Below are positions 61,663 through 64,000 of a stretch of 64,000 nucleotides of DNA, in pieces (positions within the stretch are counted from its first letter, which is position 1; every line of letters starts with the position of its first letter). The translations under genes were made by a program, and so were the position numbers. The DNA is from Bradyrhizobium nanningense (GTDB taxonomy: Bacteria > Pseudomonadota > Alphaproteobacteria > Rhizobiales > Xanthobacteraceae), in NCBI RefSeq assembly GCF_004114535.1, contig NZ_LBJC01000002.1, positions 186,001 to 250,000 of the forward strand, given 5' to 3'. A model generated the notes under the pieces. That model ran no database searches. It was not told the DNA's origin and was given only the letters and a program-made list of their open reading frames with translations.

Positions 61663-62946
61663 TCACACCGCCTCGATCAGCATGGCCCCGCCAAGCCCGC
61701 CACCGATGCATTCGGTGGCCACACCACGGCGCGTACCGAGCCGCTTCATCGCGTTGACGAGATGCAGCACGATGCGGTTGCCGGAGGTGCCGACGGGATG
61801 ACCGAGCGAGATCGCACCGCCATCGACGTTGAGCTTGTCACGGTCGATCTCGCCGGCGGCGCCCTCGAGTCCCAAAATTTCGCGGCAGAATTTATCGTCG
61901 TTCCAGGCAGCCAAGCAGCCGAGCACTTGCGTGGCGAACGCCTCGTTCAGCTCCCAGGTCTCGACGTCCTTGATAGTAAGGCCATTGCGCTGGAGCAGCG
62001 ACGTCGCTGACATCACCGGACCGAGGCCCATGATGCTGGGATCGAGCGCCGCCCAGTTGCTGTCGACGATCGCGGCCTTCGGCGTGAGCTTGTGTTTTGC
62101 GACCGCGGCGTCGGAAGCCAGGATCACCCAGGAGGCGCCGTCGGTGATCTGCGAGGAATTGCCGGCGGTGACCTGGCCCCAGGGGCGCTCGAACACCGGC
62201 TTCAGCTTTGCCAGCGTCTCGGCCGTCGAGTCCGGGCGCACGCCGTCATCGTGGTCGAAGAACTTGCCGTCGCGCGAGAACGCGGTCTCGACTTCGCCTT
62301 TCAGATAGCCCGCGCCTTGCGCATGCGCGAGCCGGCGATGGCTCTCGGCGGCATAGGCATCGGACTGCGCCCGCGTAATGCCGAAGAGATGACCGACGAC
62401 CTCGGCGGTCTGCCCCATGTTCAGGTCGGTGACGGGATCGGTCAGCCCGCGTTCCAGGCCGATGATCGGCTTGAGATAGCGGGGGCGGAGCCTGAAGGCC
62501 GCGGCGAGCTTCGCGGCCACGCCCTTGCCGGTGGCGAGGCCGGCGAACCAGCGCACACCCGAATTCGACCAGACCAGCGGCGCGTGGCTCAACGCCTCGG
62601 TGCCGCCGGCGAGGATCATGTCGGCATGGCCTTCGCGAATGTAGCGATAGGCGGTGTCGATCGACTGCATGCCGGAGCCGCAATTGATCTGCACGGTGAA
62701 GGCGACCATGTCCTCGCCCATGCCGAGCCGGAGCGCGGCAACGCGGGCCGGATTCATCTCGTCCGCAATCACGTTGACGCAGCCGAGAATGACCTGGTCG
62801 AAGCTATCGGGCGCAAACGGCTGGCGCGCCAACAGCGGCCGGCCGCATTGCACGGCGAGATCGACCGGCGTGAACGGTCCTGGCCCCGAGCGTGCCTTCA
62901 GAAACGGCGTCCGGCTGCCGTCGACGATGAATACCGGTCGTGCCAT
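61663..62946 (-). CDS. Acetyl-CoA C-acyltransferase (FadI-type thiolase)
   Basis: 427-residue thiolase that cleaves 3-ketoacyl-CoA with CoA. The nucleophile is Cys89 in INCGSGMQ. His and second Cys motifs are GHPVGTSGNR and CIGGGLGGAML. The length fits the FadI group and its partner is the FadJ-type gene. It is translationally coupled to fadE (TGATG overlap). Confidence 0.94.
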   Translation of the reverse strand: MARPVFIVDGSRTPFLKARSGPGPFTPVDLAVQCGRPLLARQPFAPDSFDQVILGCVNVIADEMNPARVAALRLGMGEDMVAFTVQINCGSGMQSIDTAYRYIREGHADMILAGGTEALSHAPLVWSNSGVRWFAGLATGKGVAAKLAAAFRLRPRYLKPIIGLERGLTDPVTDLNMGQTAEVVGHLFGITRAQSDAYAAESHRRLAHAQGAGYLKGEVETAFSRDGKFFDHDDGVRPDSTAETLAKLKPVFERPWGQVTAGNSSQITDGASWVILASDAAVAKHKLTPKAAIVDSNWAALDPSIMGLGPVMSATSLLQRNGLTIKDVETWELNEAFATQVLGCLAAWNDDKFCREILGLEGAAGEIDRDKLNVDGGAISLGHPVGTSGNRIVLHLVNAMKRLGTRRGVATECIGGGLGGAMLIEAV

Positions 62947-64000
62947 CAGCCCGTCGCCCTCTGTTCACCGAGTTCCTGGAAGAACTGATGCACATTGACG
63001 GTTTTCTTGTAAATCGGCGACAGCGCCTCCGGGGCAAAATCGTCGACCTCGATCACGTCTTTGACGGCCTGATGGGCCGCGGCAAGCTGCTCGCCTTCGG
63101 CCTGCGTGATCACGCCCTTGGCGACCGCATCATTCCAGTCGCGCAGCTGCGCGGCGCGCATGCGCTTGGCGATCGCATCGCTGCCGGTGGCCAGCATAAA
63201 GGCGCGCTCCAACCGGGCAAAGCCGCCATCGTCCTCGACATGGGCCAGATCCGGCGTCAGACGCTCACGCGCCGCCGAGGGCTCCAGCACGATGCCCGCG
63301 CATTGATGCACGACGCGGTCGGACGGGCCGAGCACGCGGGCACCGAACGGCTGGACCACCAGCTTGAGAAACATTGCGACGAAGCGATTGGGCAGGTTGG
63401 CGAGAATTTCGGCGAGCCGGTTCTCGATCGTCCTGAAGCCGCTGGCCATGCACCATTCCAGCGCGGCAAAGTCCTCCTTCTGCCGGCCCTCGTCGTGCCA
63501 GCGCTTCAGCGCCGCGGAGAGCAGATACAGCTCGGACAGGATGTCGCCGAAGCGCGCCGACAGCATCTCCTTGCGCTTGAGCGCGCCGCCGAGCGTCAGC
63601 AGCGCCATGTCGGCGCAGAGCGCAAACGCCGCCGCATAGCGCGAGAGCTGGCGATAGAACGGCGTGGCGTCGCCCGCATCAGGCGCAAGCGCGAAGGCGC
63701 CAAAAGTCCAGCTCCGGCCGATGGCGCGAAACAGCGTCCGGAAGCTGTGGCCGACATGCTTCCAGAAGGCTTTGTCGAACGCGGTGAGGCCACGCTCGCG
63801 ATCGGCGTCGGCGAGCGCGTTCATCTCGTCGAGCAGATAGGGATGCGCGCGGATCGCGCCCTGCCCGAACACGATGAGATTGCGCGTCAGGATGTTGGCA
63901 CCCTCCACCGTAATCCCGACCGGCACGGCGCGGTGCAGATTGCCAAGATAGTTTTGCGGACCATCGATCACGGCCTTGCCGCCATGGATGTCCATGGCAT
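62946..64000 (-). CDS. fadE: Acyl-CoA dehydrogenase FadE, C-terminal part
   Basis: The last about 350 residues of a FadE-type acyl-CoA dehydrogenase; the N terminus is beyond the window. Seen: GGKAVIDGPQNYLGNLHRAV followed by PVGITVEGANILTRNLIVFG, the catalytic-glutamate region of FadE (VEGAN). A C-terminal DUF1974 domain (about the last 280 residues) is typical of the about 760-815 residue E. coli FadE. First step of beta-oxidation, at the inner membrane. It heads the visible part of the run. Confidence 0.92.
   Translation of the reverse strand, partial: AMDIHGGKAVIDGPQNYLGNLHRAVPVGITVEGANILTRNLIVFGQGAIRAHPYLLDEMNALADADRERGLTAFDKAFWKHVGHSFRTLFRAIGRSWTFGAFALAPDAGDATPFYRQLSRYAAAFALCADMALLTLGGALKRKEMLSARFGDILSELYLLSAALKRWHDEGRQKEDFAALEWCMASGFRTIENRLAEILANLPNRFVAMFLKLVVQPFGARVLGPSDRVVHQCAGIVLEPSAARERLTPDLAHVEDDGGFARLERAFMLATGSDAIAKRMRAAQLRDWNDAVAKGVITQAEGEQLAAAHQAVKDVIEVDDFAPEALSPIYKKTVNVHQFFQELGEQRATG

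Noticed and set aside
58985-61801. Plus-strand open frame of 938 codons opposite the FadJ-type gene
   Set aside because: Low-complexity His/Arg/Glu composition, crosses two genes with clear motifs on the other strand.

Overview
The window is chromosomal DNA of an alphaproteobacterium, almost certainly a Bradyrhizobium or a very close relative. The evidence is the GC-rich coding bias, a single-gene cytochrome b/c1 fusion (FbcH type) behind a Rieske gene, a TrpE-TrpG fusion preceded by a trpL leader peptide, a rhizobial-type glycerol ABC transporter operon (glpDSTPQUV), and about a dozen interspersed palindromic elements between genes. Nothing points to a plasmid, prophage, symbiosis island or CRISPR locus. 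I found no rRNA or tRNA gene. Both ends cut a gene.

Layout. 1-5 kb: end of an Rsm22-type methyltransferase, LemA plus an M48 membrane protease, two small P-loop ATPases, a GIY-YIG-like protein. 5-9 kb: apt, trpE(G) with its leaderless trpL attenuator, a small coiled-coil gene with an apparent frameshift, dienelactone hydrolase. 9.4-12 kb: the bc1 complex operon. 12.3-15.2 kb: trmL, queE, hemF, HAD hydrolase. 15.5-18 kb: small unknown proteins. 18-21.7 kb (minus): DUF1285, CoA-diphosphatase-type Nudix, DUF6111, CCA-adding enzyme and TauE permease, overlapping or nearly so. Divergent from it at 21.9-28.9 kb: MoxR, DUF58, BatA/DUF4159 and a VWA-like membrane protein. 29-32 kb: DUF2946 protein and a ZnuD-like TonB receptor behind a Zur-like palindrome. 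32-35.4 kb: GNAT, Nudix, phosphoesterase, DUF4170. 35.4-38.7 kb: isocitrate lyase divergent from its probable regulator. 38.8-46.6 kb: small unknowns, a histone-H1-like protein, TPR protein, HtpX, two adjacent frameshifted small genes, lytic transglycosylase, DUF1993, Old Yellow Enzyme. 46.7-57 kb: glycerol uptake and oxidation operon, with a Phd/VapC toxin-antitoxin module lodged between glpD and glpR, then a HAD phosphatase. 57-64 kb: small proteins, then a minus-strand run fadE-thiolase-FadJ type enzyme-CarF/PEDS1 type desaturase-thioesterase.

How the genes work together. The glyoxylate-shunt enzyme AceA, the beta-oxidation run and the glycerol system are carbon-scavenging functions, each next to a likely own regulator or operator. 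The bc1 complex feeds respiration; hemF supplies haem; queE and trmL both concern the tRNA anticodon loop. The least ordinary items are the plasmalogen-type desaturase homologue beside beta-oxidation genes, the Zur-like 23-bp palindrome ahead of a metal receptor, the leaderless trpL with an upstream frame running into it, and three single-base frameshifts in small genes.
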